Source of the DNA: Propionispora hippei DSM 15287
GTDB lineage: Bacteria > Bacillota > Negativicutes > Propionisporales > Propionisporaceae
Assembly (NCBI RefSeq): GCF_900141835.1
Contig: NZ_FQZD01000025.1
Coordinates: 1 to 57,670 of the forward strand
Reading direction: 5' to 3'
Length of the DNA: 57,670 nucleotides
In this document: positions 44,251-52,990 of the stretch, piece after piece
Layout of the letters: every line of letters begins with the position of its first letter
Numbering within the stretch: position 1 is the first letter of the stretch
Made by a program: the position numbers and the translations under genes
Notes under the pieces: model-generated
Told to the model about the DNA's origin: nothing
The model's database searches: none
The model's input: only the letters and a program-made list of their open reading frames with translations

Positions 44251-45201
44251 CTATTTACCTGCAAATTTAATCGTAACTTTGGTTTTTATATATTTCCCAT
44301 ACCAGTAAAGCCCTGCCAAATAGTCTCCGGTCTTAAGCAAACATCGGGCGTAATTTCGCATTTCCCTATAATTTTGCGGTCGTGTCGGTGGGCAGTTTTT
44401 CCATGGCGACAGGCCCTCATACATACTATATATATTTCGCGTGAAATCATTGCATAAGTCGCTCAATGCCCAGGCAATGCTCCAAGGCTTCGGATGAGCT
44501 GCGAAGTGCAGGAATCGAATGCCGTCATCCGCTATATACGGCGTATTGATTCGATTCCATTCTTGCCCCAGATATGTTATTTTGCCTGACAAAACAACAT
44601 TCAGCACATCCTGGTCAGGATACCTGAATTTCTGCGGTTCTTGAGCCAACAATGTCAAAGCCTTGTTGGCAACCTGATAGTTGTTCCAATGGTTTCTTAC
44701 CAGCAATAAGACGCCCGAGTTAAAATAAGTATGATTGGCCAAGCCTAACACTGTATTGCGTTTGGTCGCCAACGGCTCTACATCAGGTACAGCCGCTGCA
44801 ATATGGTCTGCCAAATCCATTGCAAACAAGGCTTGTATATTTCTTAGGCAAATAATATCGGCATCAAGATAGAGTACTTTCGGAACTTCCAGGATCGCCG
44901 GAAGGATAAATCGGTAATAGATGGATGCCGGAAAATGCACTTGTACCGGCAGTTGAGCAAAAACTGTCTGATCAATGGTGTAAACATGGATATTAACATT
45001 AAAATCGCAGGCTAATTGCTCAAGCTTCTTCGTACTATCATTGGTAAGACCACTCGCCAGCACGTGAACAATGATATGACTATCCTGGTTATTGTGACAA
45101 ATCGAAGCAATCGAGGCTCCCATGCAACGCACATAGTTATTATCAATGCCATAGCCAATATGAATTTCCTCAAGGCCGGGAGCTACATGCTGCCTGCCCA
45201 T
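44251..45201 (-). CDS. GT8 family LPS glycosyltransferase
   Basis: A 316-residue retaining GT-A enzyme like the LPS galactosyl/glucosyltransferases WaaJ/WaaI/WaaO. IHIGYGIDNNYVRCMGASIASI opens the domain, VLYLDADIICLRNI is the DxD metal site, HTYFNSGVLLLVRN and YPDQDVLNVVLSG follow, and RFLHFAAHPKPW closes it. UDP-glucose or UDP-galactose is the usual donor; galU is in the window. ATG 45199-45201 follows GGAGGGTATTC and is preferred over upstream in-frame starts. Confidence 0.88.
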   Translation of the reverse strand: MGRQHVAPGLEEIHIGYGIDNNYVRCMGASIASICHNNQDSHIIVHVLASGLTNDSTKKLEQLACDFNVNIHVYTIDQTVFAQLPVQVHFPASIYYRFILPAILEVPKVLYLDADIICLRNIQALFAMDLADHIAAAVPDVEPLATKRNTVLGLANHTYFNSGVLLLVRNHWNNYQVANKALTLLAQEPQKFRYPDQDVLNVVLSGKITYLGQEWNRINTPYIADDGIRFLHFAAHPKPWSIAWALSDLCNDFTRNIYSMYEGLSPWKNCPPTRPQNYREMRNYARCLLKTGDYLAGLYWYGKYIKTKVTIKFAGK

Positions 45202-45349
45202 GAATACCCTCCGATCCTTAACGGCTTCTATCAACATCTTGTCATATAGCAAATTGCCTCAATCCCCTCACACTTATCCATTTGCGTTAGCTTTTCGAAC
45301 TGCCAATACAAAACCGTCAGCAGGTAATAGATCACCAGTATATTTTTAC

Positions 45350-46423
45350 TTATTTCTTTACATCTTGATATATATCAACAAGTTTTTTTATCATATCGTT
45401 GCTATCAAAATGACTCTCTACCCATTGCCGACCTTGCCTTCCCATCGATAAACGCAGTTCTTTATCATCAGCCAGCATAGAGAGCCGCTGATATAAATCA
45501 TCCAGATTATGTTTTTCCACCAAAAATCCGGTGCGTTCATGATCAACCGCCTCCGGCGTACCGCCAACGGCATAGGTCACGACCGGTTTTTCCATAGCCA
45601 TGGATTCCAGGAGCACCAATCCAAAGGTTTCAAAGTTAGAGGGCAGCACGGTTGCGTCAACCCCGGCTAATATATCTTGCACATGCACCCTATGGCCAAG
45701 ACAATGAACACGTTGACCGAGCTTTTGTTTCCAAATACGGTATTTCAGCTTCCATAATCCATTGCCCTTACCAATAACCAGTACATGCCAATCTTGTGCG
45801 CCGCCATAACGTTCCAATATATGCAGCATATCTGCATGGCCTTTATTCCGTAAATTTTTAATTCTGGCGACAATCGCTACGGTAAACGCATTCTCCGGGA
45901 TATCCAGTTGCTCACGAATTTCAGTTGCTTTGTTGGCATGCAGCTTAAATTTATGGAGGTCAATGCCATTATACACTGTGACTAGCTGGTTTTCCCCAAA
46001 GCCTTTTTGCAGGGCGTAATGACGCACATATTCACTTACACAAATGATCTTGTCGCATTGATTAAGGGTCATTTCCTCCGCGTTGTGTCCAAATACGCCA
46101 TGCGCCGTATATACGACCGGCACATTAATCCGTTGTTTTAGCTTAACGGCTGCTACACCGGCAGCGGCAGAATTAGCGTGGATAACGTCTATTTGATGTC
46201 TTCTGACGATTTTCTCCAACAGCCAAGCCGCAAACGTACTACTAAAACGAATAGGAACATGATAATGCCTGATCCCCTGTTTTTTAAGAGAATCGGCCAG
46301 CATTCCCCCGCCTGAAGCGACAATTACGGTAATCCCAAGCCGTTGTAATGCCATGGCGATAGTAGCGACATAGCTTTCAGCCCCACCAATGTTGAGGCGT
46401 GGCACGACCATTAATATATTCAA
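45350..46423 (-). CDS. GT4 family glycosyltransferase
   Basis: A 357-residue GT-B enzyme. The N-terminal part has VVPRLNIGGAESYVATIAMAL and NVPVVYTAHGVFGH. The C-terminal part has VTVYNGIDLHKF, VLVIGKGNGLWKLKY, VHCLGHRVHVQDILAGVDA and SNFETFGLVLLESMAMEKPVVTYAVGGTPEAV, with the ExFGxxxxE motif. A retaining transferase acting on the LPS core is likely. ATG follows GGAGGAAACTGCTTG; 89 bases separate it from the upstream heptosyltransferase gene. Confidence 0.9.
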   Translation of the reverse strand: MNILMVVPRLNIGGAESYVATIAMALQRLGITVIVASGGGMLADSLKKQGIRHYHVPIRFSSTFAAWLLEKIVRRHQIDVIHANSAAAGVAAVKLKQRINVPVVYTAHGVFGHNAEEMTLNQCDKIICVSEYVRHYALQKGFGENQLVTVYNGIDLHKFKLHANKATEIREQLDIPENAFTVAIVARIKNLRNKGHADMLHILERYGGAQDWHVLVIGKGNGLWKLKYRIWKQKLGQRVHCLGHRVHVQDILAGVDATVLPSNFETFGLVLLESMAMEKPVVTYAVGGTPEAVDHERTGFLVEKHNLDDLYQRLSMLADDKELRLSMGRQGRQWVESHFDSNDMIKKLVDIYQDVKK

Positions 46424-46511
46424 GCAGTTTCCTCCTTGGTAGCTATTATTCAGGATAAAGCCACCCAGCTATGGAATGACAAATGCAAAAGTCAAAGATA
46501 AACCAGCCTAT

Positions 46512-47537
46512 TTATTGATAACTCACGTATGGCGTTAACGCTTTCCAAACCTGCTCCGTGGTAATTGCATCCAGACAATCTATAGCCAGCGGACAGGTAC
46601 GTTTCCAGCAGCCGTCGCAGCCATGTCCGGCCCGTATTACGGTACTCCGGGATGAATAAGGACCGTTCCGCACAGGATCGGTAGGACCAAAAAGGGCAAC
46701 CGCCGGCGTACCAACAGCAGCAGCCAAATGCATCGGCCCGGTATCACCACCGACAAAAGCGGCAGCAGAGCGTATAACGTAAGCAAGCTGTTTTAACGTC
46801 GTTCGCCCAATAAGGTTTACCGGAGGAATTTTCGCTTTACTCACAATTTCTTCGCCAAGCATTTTATCGCTTGCAGCGCCAACTAAAACAGGAATTAGGT
46901 TTTTGTCATACAATTGATCTGCCAGCGCAGAGAACTTCTCCATGCTCCAGCGTTTATTAGGCCAGTTGGCACCCGGCGCCAAAGCAACATAAGAATGCTG
47001 TATATCCAGTCCACTATGTCTTACAACGGCTTCCACTTTGGCAATTTCCGTTTCGGTAAAGATTATAGAAAATACCGGTGCCTTGATTTGACAACCCAAA
47101 TAGCGGACAACATCCAGATATCGCTCTACTACGTGACCGTTGGAATGAGTACCGCAAATGCGTTTACCAATCAACTGGCTGCCCTCCCGGGCATTGCAGT
47201 AAACCAGCCTTTGTTTTGCACCGCTTATATAAGAAATCGCGGCGCTTTTAAACAATCCCTGCAAGTCAATCGCCAGGTCAAAGTGCCGCTCTTTAAGCTG
47301 CTTTGACAACGCAGGTAAGTGTTTCAGCAGGCCGGCAGCCGACTTAAACTCCTTCTTATCAAAAAGAATCACTTCATCAATATAAGGGTTATTCTCTAAA
47401 AGACTATACGCAGCCTTTTCGACAATCCAGGTAATCCAGCAGGCGGAATTTGCCGTCTTAAGCGCATGAACCACAGGTAAGGCATGAATGACATCACCAA
47501 TGGCACTAAGTTTAACGATAAGAATATTCCGGTACAT
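46512..47537 (-). CDS. Lipopolysaccharide heptosyltransferase (WaaC/WaaF type)
   Basis: A 341-residue GT9 enzyme. ILIVKLSAIGDVIHALPVV is the classic WaaC/RfaF opening, followed by ALAPGANWPNKRWSMEKFSAL, FVGGDTGPMHLAAAVGTPAVALFGPTDP, and a cysteine cluster at the end (GCDGCWKRTCPLAIDCL). It transfers L- or D-glycero-D-manno-heptose from ADP-heptose to the inner core. Adjacent to the two rfaE genes that make the donor. ATG 47535-47537 lies 9 bases after GAGG. The SAIGDVIHALP wording favours heptosyltransferase I, but I and II are hard to separate. Confidence 0.9.
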   Translation of the reverse strand: MYRNILIVKLSAIGDVIHALPVVHALKTANSACWITWIVEKAAYSLLENNPYIDEVILFDKKEFKSAAGLLKHLPALSKQLKERHFDLAIDLQGLFKSAAISYISGAKQRLVYCNAREGSQLIGKRICGTHSNGHVVERYLDVVRYLGCQIKAPVFSIIFTETEIAKVEAVVRHSGLDIQHSYVALAPGANWPNKRWSMEKFSALADQLYDKNLIPVLVGAASDKMLGEEIVSKAKIPPVNLIGRTTLKQLAYVIRSAAAFVGGDTGPMHLAAAVGTPAVALFGPTDPVRNGPYSSRSTVIRAGHGCDGCWKRTCPLAIDCLDAITTEQVWKALTPYVSYQ

Positions 47538-47558
47538 CCTCAGGCACCTCAACAGCAA

Positions 47559-48023
47559 TTATTCTTTGATCTTGTTTATAATCCGTGTAGAGGATTTCCC
47601 CTCTACCATAGGCAGAAGAACCGTTTTCCCTCCGTAGGTTTCAACCACTTGCGCTTCCGGCAGATCCTTGGCCGCATAATCACCGCCCTTGGCATACACA
47701 TCAGGCCGAATTGCGACAATCACCTCGTTTGCCGTAGGTTCGCCAAAAAGCACAACATAATCCACCGATTTTAAAGCCAACAACACTTCTGCGCGATCAT
47801 CCTCCCTATTGATTGGGCGGGTTGGTCCTTTGATCAGCCGGACCGACGCATCGGTATTTAAGCCCACAATAAGGCAGTCTCCTAGTTCACGAGCCGCCGC
47901 TAAGTAACGGACATGACCTACGTGCAATATATCAAAACAGCCGTTGGTAAAGACAACTTTTTTACCAGCGGCTTTTAACTTGTCAGACAACAAGGCAATT
48001 TGCTCGCGTGGAACAGCACTCAT
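47559..48023 (-). CDS. rfaE2: D-glycero-beta-D-manno-heptose 1-phosphate adenylyltransferase
   Basis: Activates heptose 1-phosphate with ATP to ADP-heptose. A 154-residue nucleotidyltransferase with VVFTNGCFDILHVGHVRYL (HxGH), VGLNTDASVRLIKG and late EGKSSTRIINKI (the SSTRII motif). It corresponds to the C-terminal half of E. coli HldE, encoded here as a separate protein. ATG 48021-48023 follows GGAGGATTTACCC; a longer in-frame start overlaps the kinase gene. The rfaE1 gene lies 27 bases upstream. Confidence 0.95.
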   Translation of the reverse strand: MSAVPREQIALLSDKLKAAGKKVVFTNGCFDILHVGHVRYLAAARELGDCLIVGLNTDASVRLIKGPTRPINREDDRAEVLLALKSVDYVVLFGEPTANEVIVAIRPDVYAKGGDYAAKDLPEAQVVETYGGKTVLLPMVEGKSSTRIINKIKE

Positions 48024-48050
48024 GGGTAAATCCTCCCTATCCCTGCTCAC

Positions 48051-49046
48051 TCATTCCTGATGATTTCCTATAGCTTCTTTTAATTCCACCGGATCAACAG
48101 TAGCCGTTCCCAGTTTTCGTACTACAATTCCGGCTGCAAAATTGGACAGCCTGGCAGCATCATAATATATCGCACCAGCAGCTAGAGCCAGCGTCATAGC
48201 TGCCACCACCGTATCACCGGCACCGGTTACATCATAAACCTCACTCTTATTGGTTACTGGGATATCACTAATCCTACCGTTCTTTTCAAACAGGGTCATG
48301 CCATCAGGACCGCGACTGATTAATACCGCTTCCGCATCCAGATGCTCTAAGATGATTTTTCCGGCTTGACGTAAAGATGCAGTATTTATGGTCTTTAACC
48401 CTACGGCAGCAGCGGCTTCCGATTCGTTTTGTTTAACTACAGTAACTCCTTTATAGGACATTACATCATAGCGGGAATCTACCATACAGGGAATACCCGC
48501 TTCTTTACAATAGTCAATAACATTCTCCCGGATATGGGATGATACAGTATGACTGCCATAGTCACTAAGTACTACGGCAGCCATATTTTTAAGATTGTCT
48601 TTAACATACTGTACTACTTTTTCTTCCGTTTCTTCCGAAAAAGGCGCCTTACTTTCCCGGTCAATGCGGACAATCTGTTGGCGGACAGTCGCCTGTCCCC
48701 CAGCCATAATACGAGTCTTGGTAATCGTGGGACGGCCAACTTCATTGATCAATCCCTCAATATGAATGCCCTTAGCGCTCAGTTCCTGACGCAGTTGACT
48801 TCCGGCATAATCATCGCCGACAACTCCGACGGCAAATACTTCACCGCCTAAAGCAGCCACATTGTAGGTTGCATTAGCTGCGCCGCCAGGTACGACTACT
48901 TCCGCCGCGTGTTCCAGAATCAAAACCGGCGCTTCGCGGGAAATTCGCGCTATTTTCCCCTCCAGATATACATCGGCAACCATATCACCGATGACCATGA
49001 TTTTCTTATTTTTTAGCTTTGGCAAGATTTCAAGTAAAGTTTGCAC
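48051..49046 (-). CDS. rfaE1: D-glycero-beta-D-manno-heptose-7-phosphate kinase
   Basis: Phosphorylates heptose 7-phosphate at C1. A 331-residue PfkB/ribokinase-fold kinase: VIGDMVADVYLEG, VPGGAANATYNVAALGGEV, VVLSDYGSHT and VYDVTGAGDTVVAAMTLALAAG with the catalytic Asp and anion hole. It is the N-terminal half of HldE as a separate protein. The partner adenylyltransferase follows. The other heptose genes (gmhA, gmhB, hldD) are not in the window. Confidence 0.95.
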   Translation of the reverse strand: MQTLLEILPKLKNKKIMVIGDMVADVYLEGKIARISREAPVLILEHAAEVVVPGGAANATYNVAALGGEVFAVGVVGDDYAGSQLRQELSAKGIHIEGLINEVGRPTITKTRIMAGGQATVRQQIVRIDRESKAPFSEETEEKVVQYVKDNLKNMAAVVLSDYGSHTVSSHIRENVIDYCKEAGIPCMVDSRYDVMSYKGVTVVKQNESEAAAAVGLKTINTASLRQAGKIILEHLDAEAVLISRGPDGMTLFEKNGRISDIPVTNKSEVYDVTGAGDTVVAAMTLALAAGAIYYDAARLSNFAAGIVVRKLGTATVDPVELKEAIGNHQE

Positions 49047-49061
49047 TCGTAACGTCTCCCT

Positions 49062-50483
49062 CTAAAAATGGGCCATAGTAATGCCAAGTTTAATTTGATC
49101 CCGTTTTGCTCGGTAGGTGAGGCTGGCATCCCAACAGTGCAGATTATGGGTCCAGGTATAGTCAATATCCTGCACCCGGTCTCCGTCTATTTCATAGGTG
49201 TAATTTATTGCAACAGCATTTAACCGGTCGAACTTATAGCTAAAACCGGTATTCAACTCCTGCTCAGAATTCGGTTGATTATAGCTAAAAGTAGTGTCAT
49301 AGTCATGATCATAGGAATATCCCAGCCAAGTAGAAAAACGGTCCGAAACCCTTTTATTCAGCCTTGCATCAAAGCGAACAGGAGTCCAAGTGGTGTCATT
49401 GTAGCTTTCCTTAATATAGCCAATGCCTGTCCCTAAATTTAGCGTAGTCGAGCGGCCAAGTTGAATTGGATCTCGGCTAAAATACACATGATAATCTTGC
49501 CGCCAACTGCTTTTGCCTGGATCTACCCATTTGCCATAAGAAGCACCAAAAGTATAGCTGAAAGGAGAATCGCCCAACCGCTTGCTATTTGTATTCAATT
49601 CTAGTTCCGGCTCCATCTTGATCCAGGAATCCTCATCATCCTTTAAATACCCCTGCACCAACTGCAGATTATAGCCCTTCTCCTCATCCCGTAATCCGTA
49701 GAAAGGCTTAAGCCCTTTTTGAGAATAGTACCGCAAGTCGACAAAAGCCGATAAATTATCGTTATTGCCAATAGGAGTCTCCAAATGTTGTTTTAGCGTA
49801 ATTCCATCACTGTCATAACCGATAGTTGGAAAAGGATTATTATCCGTCTTACCCTTTTTTAACGATCCGCGATAAGTGGGCATAGAATATATGACGGTAT
49901 TTTTTATCCAAAATTTCGCATTATGAACAATATAGTGATCCCCTGGCCAAATTTCAATCGACTCTCCGCTGATCCGGTAGTCAGGCACAATGGCCGGGCA
50001 GCGAGTCATCCAACCTTTATTAATAATACTCTTATCCGGCTGCAGTTCAATTTGATTCGCATGAACCCGTTCCTTCTCTATATTTCCGTTAACATCCGCC
50101 ATAGTACCGGTATGCTTTTGATAGTTATATTGCAAGGCATTGCCTGTTAAGTCCATTCCCGGTTGCATGAGTACAGCCTTATCCTGAATCCATACCTCAT
50201 ATTGCTTGGCATTTCCTTGAACCAACTCAGCCAATATCTTACTATCTAGCTGAGTGACATTTACATTCCCTTGGGCAAAAAAATCGCCATTGGAATCGAC
50301 GTATTTAAGCTGGTCGGCATCAATAACAATCGGAGCCTTTTGTTGGACCGTTTTTTTGTCGGAATCTGCGTCTTTAGCTTTATCGGCTTTAATAGGATTG
50401 TCCGCTGCCAAAGCCGGAAAAAAAGCAGCAGCGGCCAACAGAACCCCTGCGGTACAAGCTGCCAGTTGTTGTTGCTTCTTCAT
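49062..50483 (-). CDS. LptD/OstA-like outer membrane protein, short
   Basis: A 473-residue protein. Residues 1-26 are a signal peptide (VLLAAAAFFPALA). The N-terminal domain (about 50-175) is an OstA/LptA-like beta-jellyroll (IVIDADQLKYVDSNGDFFAQGNVNV, LQYNYQKHTGTMADVNGNI). The rest is a beta-barrel-like region of alternating residues ending in phenylalanine (MAHF), typical of outer membrane proteins. It would insert LPS in the outer membrane. It is much shorter than the 784-residue E. coli LptD, so the barrel has fewer strands. First gene of the LPS operon. Confidence 0.8.
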   Translation of the reverse strand: MKKQQQLAACTAGVLLAAAAFFPALAADNPIKADKAKDADSDKKTVQQKAPIVIDADQLKYVDSNGDFFAQGNVNVTQLDSKILAELVQGNAKQYEVWIQDKAVLMQPGMDLTGNALQYNYQKHTGTMADVNGNIEKERVHANQIELQPDKSIINKGWMTRCPAIVPDYRISGESIEIWPGDHYIVHNAKFWIKNTVIYSMPTYRGSLKKGKTDNNPFPTIGYDSDGITLKQHLETPIGNNDNLSAFVDLRYYSQKGLKPFYGLRDEEKGYNLQLVQGYLKDDEDSWIKMEPELELNTNSKRLGDSPFSYTFGASYGKWVDPGKSSWRQDYHVYFSRDPIQLGRSTTLNLGTGIGYIKESYNDTTWTPVRFDARLNKRVSDRFSTWLGYSYDHDYDTTFSYNQPNSEQELNTGFSYKFDRLNAVAINYTYEIDGDRVQDIDYTWTHNLHCWDASLTYRAKRDQIKLGITMAHF

Positions 50484-50527
50484 AAAAGTACTCCTGTCTA
50501 GCGTAATAATTGTATCGTCCTAGCCCT

Positions 50528-50553
50528 ATTATAGTTTACTCCACCGCCTTCAA
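50528..50553 (-). promoter_or_regulatory. Candidate promoter of the lptD-rfaE-waa operon
   Basis: On the minus strand, TTGAAG, 14 bases, then TATAATAGG. The -10 box is perfect. It lies about 45 bases before the ATG of the lptD-like gene. The same layout is found before rfbD. Confidence 0.45.
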
Positions 50554-50812
50554 TAATACAAGATCATCCCAAATTTTTGCAATTATCGACTCAACGGCAT
50601 ATAACTCTATCCAAATCGACTTAATATCCCCTGCCATGTGGGCTGTTATATTAGTCTAATAGGTATACTATTCTACAGATACCGCCTTTATCCTGCACAG
50701 TCTGCTGCGGGAAAATATACAAGAAAGCCGCAGACTATATAGCACGGCAAGCAAAGGCTTCTAATTCATTCCTTCGCATCGGCCAGCCATGGTCTGCGGC
50801 TTCTCACCAGAT
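50554..50812. other. Intergenic region with a long-arm inverted repeat
   Basis: Between the lptD-like and the repeat-protein genes. AAGCCGCAGAC (50725-50735) and GTCTGCGGCTT (50792-50802) are perfect complements, with a loop of about 56 bases. The minus-strand 3' arm is followed by TCTTG only, so it may be a weak terminator of the gene at 50813 with an internal structured loop. Nothing else recognised. Confidence 0.35.
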
Positions 50813-51736
50813 TTAATTCGTTACGCTTAACCCCTCTACCAACGTATCGGCCTGAGCTTGGATATACATAATCGCGCCGGGAGCAACAGTCATATCCTTA
50901 CCCTTGACGAAAGCTCCACCGACTACCCCTATTGGCCCTAAAACAACCATGCCGGCCACTGTGGCACCGGCAGCTTTTGCCAGGGATTGAGTCTCTTCCT
51001 TCGCTTTATCTCCCACATAGGTGGTGATCGGAGAGCCATCCAGAGAAGCAATCGAATCAAAGGACATCTCCAGCACAGCATCCCGGCCAAAATTACGGGA
51101 CCGCTCCACCTTGGTAACCTTGCCGCTGCCCATGGCACCCTTAGCCACTACCAGCACCCCTCCTGAATAGACATCCTCGGCGGCCTGGAATATAACGTCG
51201 TCACCCACCCGGCTAGAACGGGAGTCAAGAGAAGAAACCATTTGAATTTTAATCAGCAAATCCTTATTTACCGTAGTGTGCACCGCATTCACCTGGCCAG
51301 CCGGATAAGTCAGACTCAACAGTTTGGTAATCCGTTCGTCAATACCGCCTTTTTCTGAAGCCCCATAAATCGAATGTTCCAGATTATCTAAGCGCTGCAA
51401 GGCTGGTCCGTTATTGACGGTATGCGCAACACTCCATTCCGCCGCATTCAGACGCAGCAAGAGGGAAGACTCCGCGCCATTTCCACCTTTTACATAGGCG
51501 TATAACTTATCAATTTTCGTCAATAAGGCGTCCTGGCTGTCGGTATTGTAAATATCCGTCTCCAGTTTTTTTACCCGATCAACCAACGCCCCCGTTTGTT
51601 CTGTACCATAAATTACTTTCTCCACAGCAACCGTTTTATCAAGCGCATTGACCTCCTGCGAAGGATCGGCCGCTAGCGCCAGCGAAGACATAAGAAACAA
51701 AACCAGCACAATTGTTGACAATATTTTACGAAACAT
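50813..51736 (-). CDS. Secreted protein with tandem ~20-residue repeats; unknown function
   Basis: A 307-residue protein with a signal peptide (IVLVLFLMSSLALAA). Residues 28-150 hold five or six helical units of about 20 residues with the pattern LxxRxxxLExxIYG (EKVIYGTEQTG, DRVKKLETDIYN, RLDNLEHSIYGASEKG, DERITKLLSLTYP). The second half (150-300) is beta-rich with AKGAMGSGKVTKVERSR and a glycine-rich hydrophobic stretch (VVLGPIGVVGGAFV). It probably faces the periplasm. No family is recognised with confidence. ATG follows GGAGGCAGGTT. Confidence 0.65.
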   Translation of the reverse strand: MFRKILSTIVLVLFLMSSLALAADPSQEVNALDKTVAVEKVIYGTEQTGALVDRVKKLETDIYNTDSQDALLTKIDKLYAYVKGGNGAESSLLLRLNAAEWSVAHTVNNGPALQRLDNLEHSIYGASEKGGIDERITKLLSLTYPAGQVNAVHTTVNKDLLIKIQMVSSLDSRSSRVGDDVIFQAAEDVYSGGVLVVAKGAMGSGKVTKVERSRNFGRDAVLEMSFDSIASLDGSPITTYVGDKAKEETQSLAKAAGATVAGMVVLGPIGVVGGAFVKGKDMTVAPGAIMYIQAQADTLVEGLSVTN

Positions 51737-51793
51737 AACCTGCCTCCTTTGTTGTTCCCTTATACTCTATACTTTAATTCTCTTTTTCGAAAA

Positions 51794-51819
51794 AATATCC
51801 TGCCAATCGGCAGGATATT
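51794..51819 (-). terminator. Terminator of the 145-residue secreted protein gene
   Basis: Eleven-base arms AATATCCTGCC/GGCAGGATATT with a four-base loop, followed on the minus strand by TTTTTCG. Located about 20 bases after the stop of the gene at 51840. Confidence 0.8.
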
Positions 51820-51839
51820 CGTAGTCTACTAATCGATTA

Positions 51840-52277
51840 TTAAATTCTCACATCAATCATAGCTGAAACGCCGACGCCCTGCACTCGCGAGAAATTGACC
51901 GGATTCTTGCTGTCAATCGGAATCAGGGCTTTGACCCGGAACTGGCTGCCATTAAAATTTCCTTCAATCTGCACAACCGCCTGTACCCGATCTACCAGAC
52001 TTTGCGGCCCCGTTACCTGTACGGCCCCCACATAGCCACCACTGCCAAAGGTTAGAATCGGCACAACCTTGGTGGCATAATCAGAGCCGGCACTGTGTTG
52101 CATGGTCAGAGTATTAATAAAGTTATTCAGCGGTCCGGCAAACTTATCAATCAGAATTGCAATGCCGCCAACCTTAAGAATATCCCCCAGACCAAACGCC
52201 TGTGCCGCCGGCACGGCTCCCACGGAAAGCAGACAAACAAGCAATAATCCTACGACAAACCGTTTTTGTTTTCTCAC
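51840..52277 (-). CDS. Small secreted protein of unknown function
   Basis: A 145-residue protein with a signal peptide (VGLLLVCLLSVGAVPAAQA) and a soluble domain of about 120 residues. A hydrophobic stretch ILKVGGIAILIDKFAGPL is followed by a beta-rich part ending VGVSAMIDVRI. Not recognised as a known family. Its place between the SLH porin and the LPS transport gene suggests an envelope protein. ATG follows GGAGGTTTTTAGCG. Confidence 0.65.
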   Translation of the reverse strand: MRKQKRFVVGLLLVCLLSVGAVPAAQAFGLGDILKVGGIAILIDKFAGPLNNFINTLTMQHSAGSDYATKVVPILTFGSGGYVGAVQVTGPQSLVDRVQAVVQIEGNFNGSQFRVKALIPIDSKNPVNFSRVQGVGVSAMIDVRI

Positions 52278-52346
52278 GCTAAAAACCTCCTTCGTTCTAA
52301 AACGTCCCTATGATCTACTGTACCACAAAATTGGGATTTGTAACGT

Positions 52347-52563
52347 TCAGCATTTACTTAATTGCATTTGGTTGAATCGGTTATTCAAATCATCAAATTT
52401 AGCATGTAACTTTAAAACATCTTCTTGGGCAGCCGACTTTTCAGTTAAGATATGTAAACCATGGCCAATCCTGTGGGTTGTTGCTTCCAATGCCTCGTTA
52501 CTGTGCAGTATATCCTTGATATAATCGATATTCTTGGGTTGCTGGCTTTAACATTTCTTCCAT
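52347..52563 (-). pseudogene. Frameshifted small helical protein gene
   Basis: An ATG frame (MEEMLKPATQE, 52561 down) stops soon, but shifting by one base near 52540 opens a 66-residue frame (NIDYIKDILHSNEALE, GHGLHILTEKSAAQEDVL, HAKFDDLNNRFNQMQ) with a charged coiled-coil composition that looks coding. No start codon serves that frame alone. It is most likely a decayed gene; a sequencing error cannot be excluded. No family recognised. Confidence 0.45.
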
Positions 52564-52639
52564 AAATCTCACTTTATTATATATGATATTGCCTGCTTAG
52601 TCCAGAGAGTATAGAGAGGACTTCGTACAAAAGGAGAGC

Positions 52640-52870
52640 TTTCTTCTTTGCTAGCTTTTGGCTATTGCGCCACGTAATATTCCTGTTTTTCCAATCAGTT
52701 CAACGAACGGAGCAACCTCTACTGCTACTAACACTTTTCACCGTTTCCTACAAAAGTTCTCTCTGCATCCACCATATATCTATTTCCTCGCCCATGACAG
52801 AAAAAGAACGTTACCTTCATCTGAACCTATGATCGGATTGCCGTTTTTTTATGGTAAACTCATTTAGGAG
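52640..52870 (+). pseudogene. Decayed transposase fragment (tentative)
   Basis: The plus-strand frame with NIPVFPISSTNGATSTATN then FHRFLQKFSLHPPYIYFLAHD has the rhythm of DDE transposases of the IS4/IS5 type (P.. SxxPAN..D...F..LL.....P....DxxYD), but the key Asp residues and start are not intact. Around it are short stretches full of stops. This is a weak call based on pattern only. Confidence 0.3.
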
Positions 52871-52948
52871 CTTATCCGCGAGATAAAAGAGGAGATTCTC
52901 GCATAGTCTGACGTCCCCATGCGTCTCACTCTTAATCAGAAATGTAAA

Positions 52949-52977
52949 AAAGCCGCTGATTATAAATCAGCGGCTTT
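52949..52977 (-). terminator. Terminator of the SLH porin gene
   Basis: Thirteen-base arms AAAGCCGCTGATT/AATCAGCGGCTTT with a three-base loop, followed on the minus strand by TTTTTTACATTTC. It lies 13 bases after the porin stop codon. Confidence 0.9.
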
Positions 52978-52990
52978 AAGTAAATTTTGA

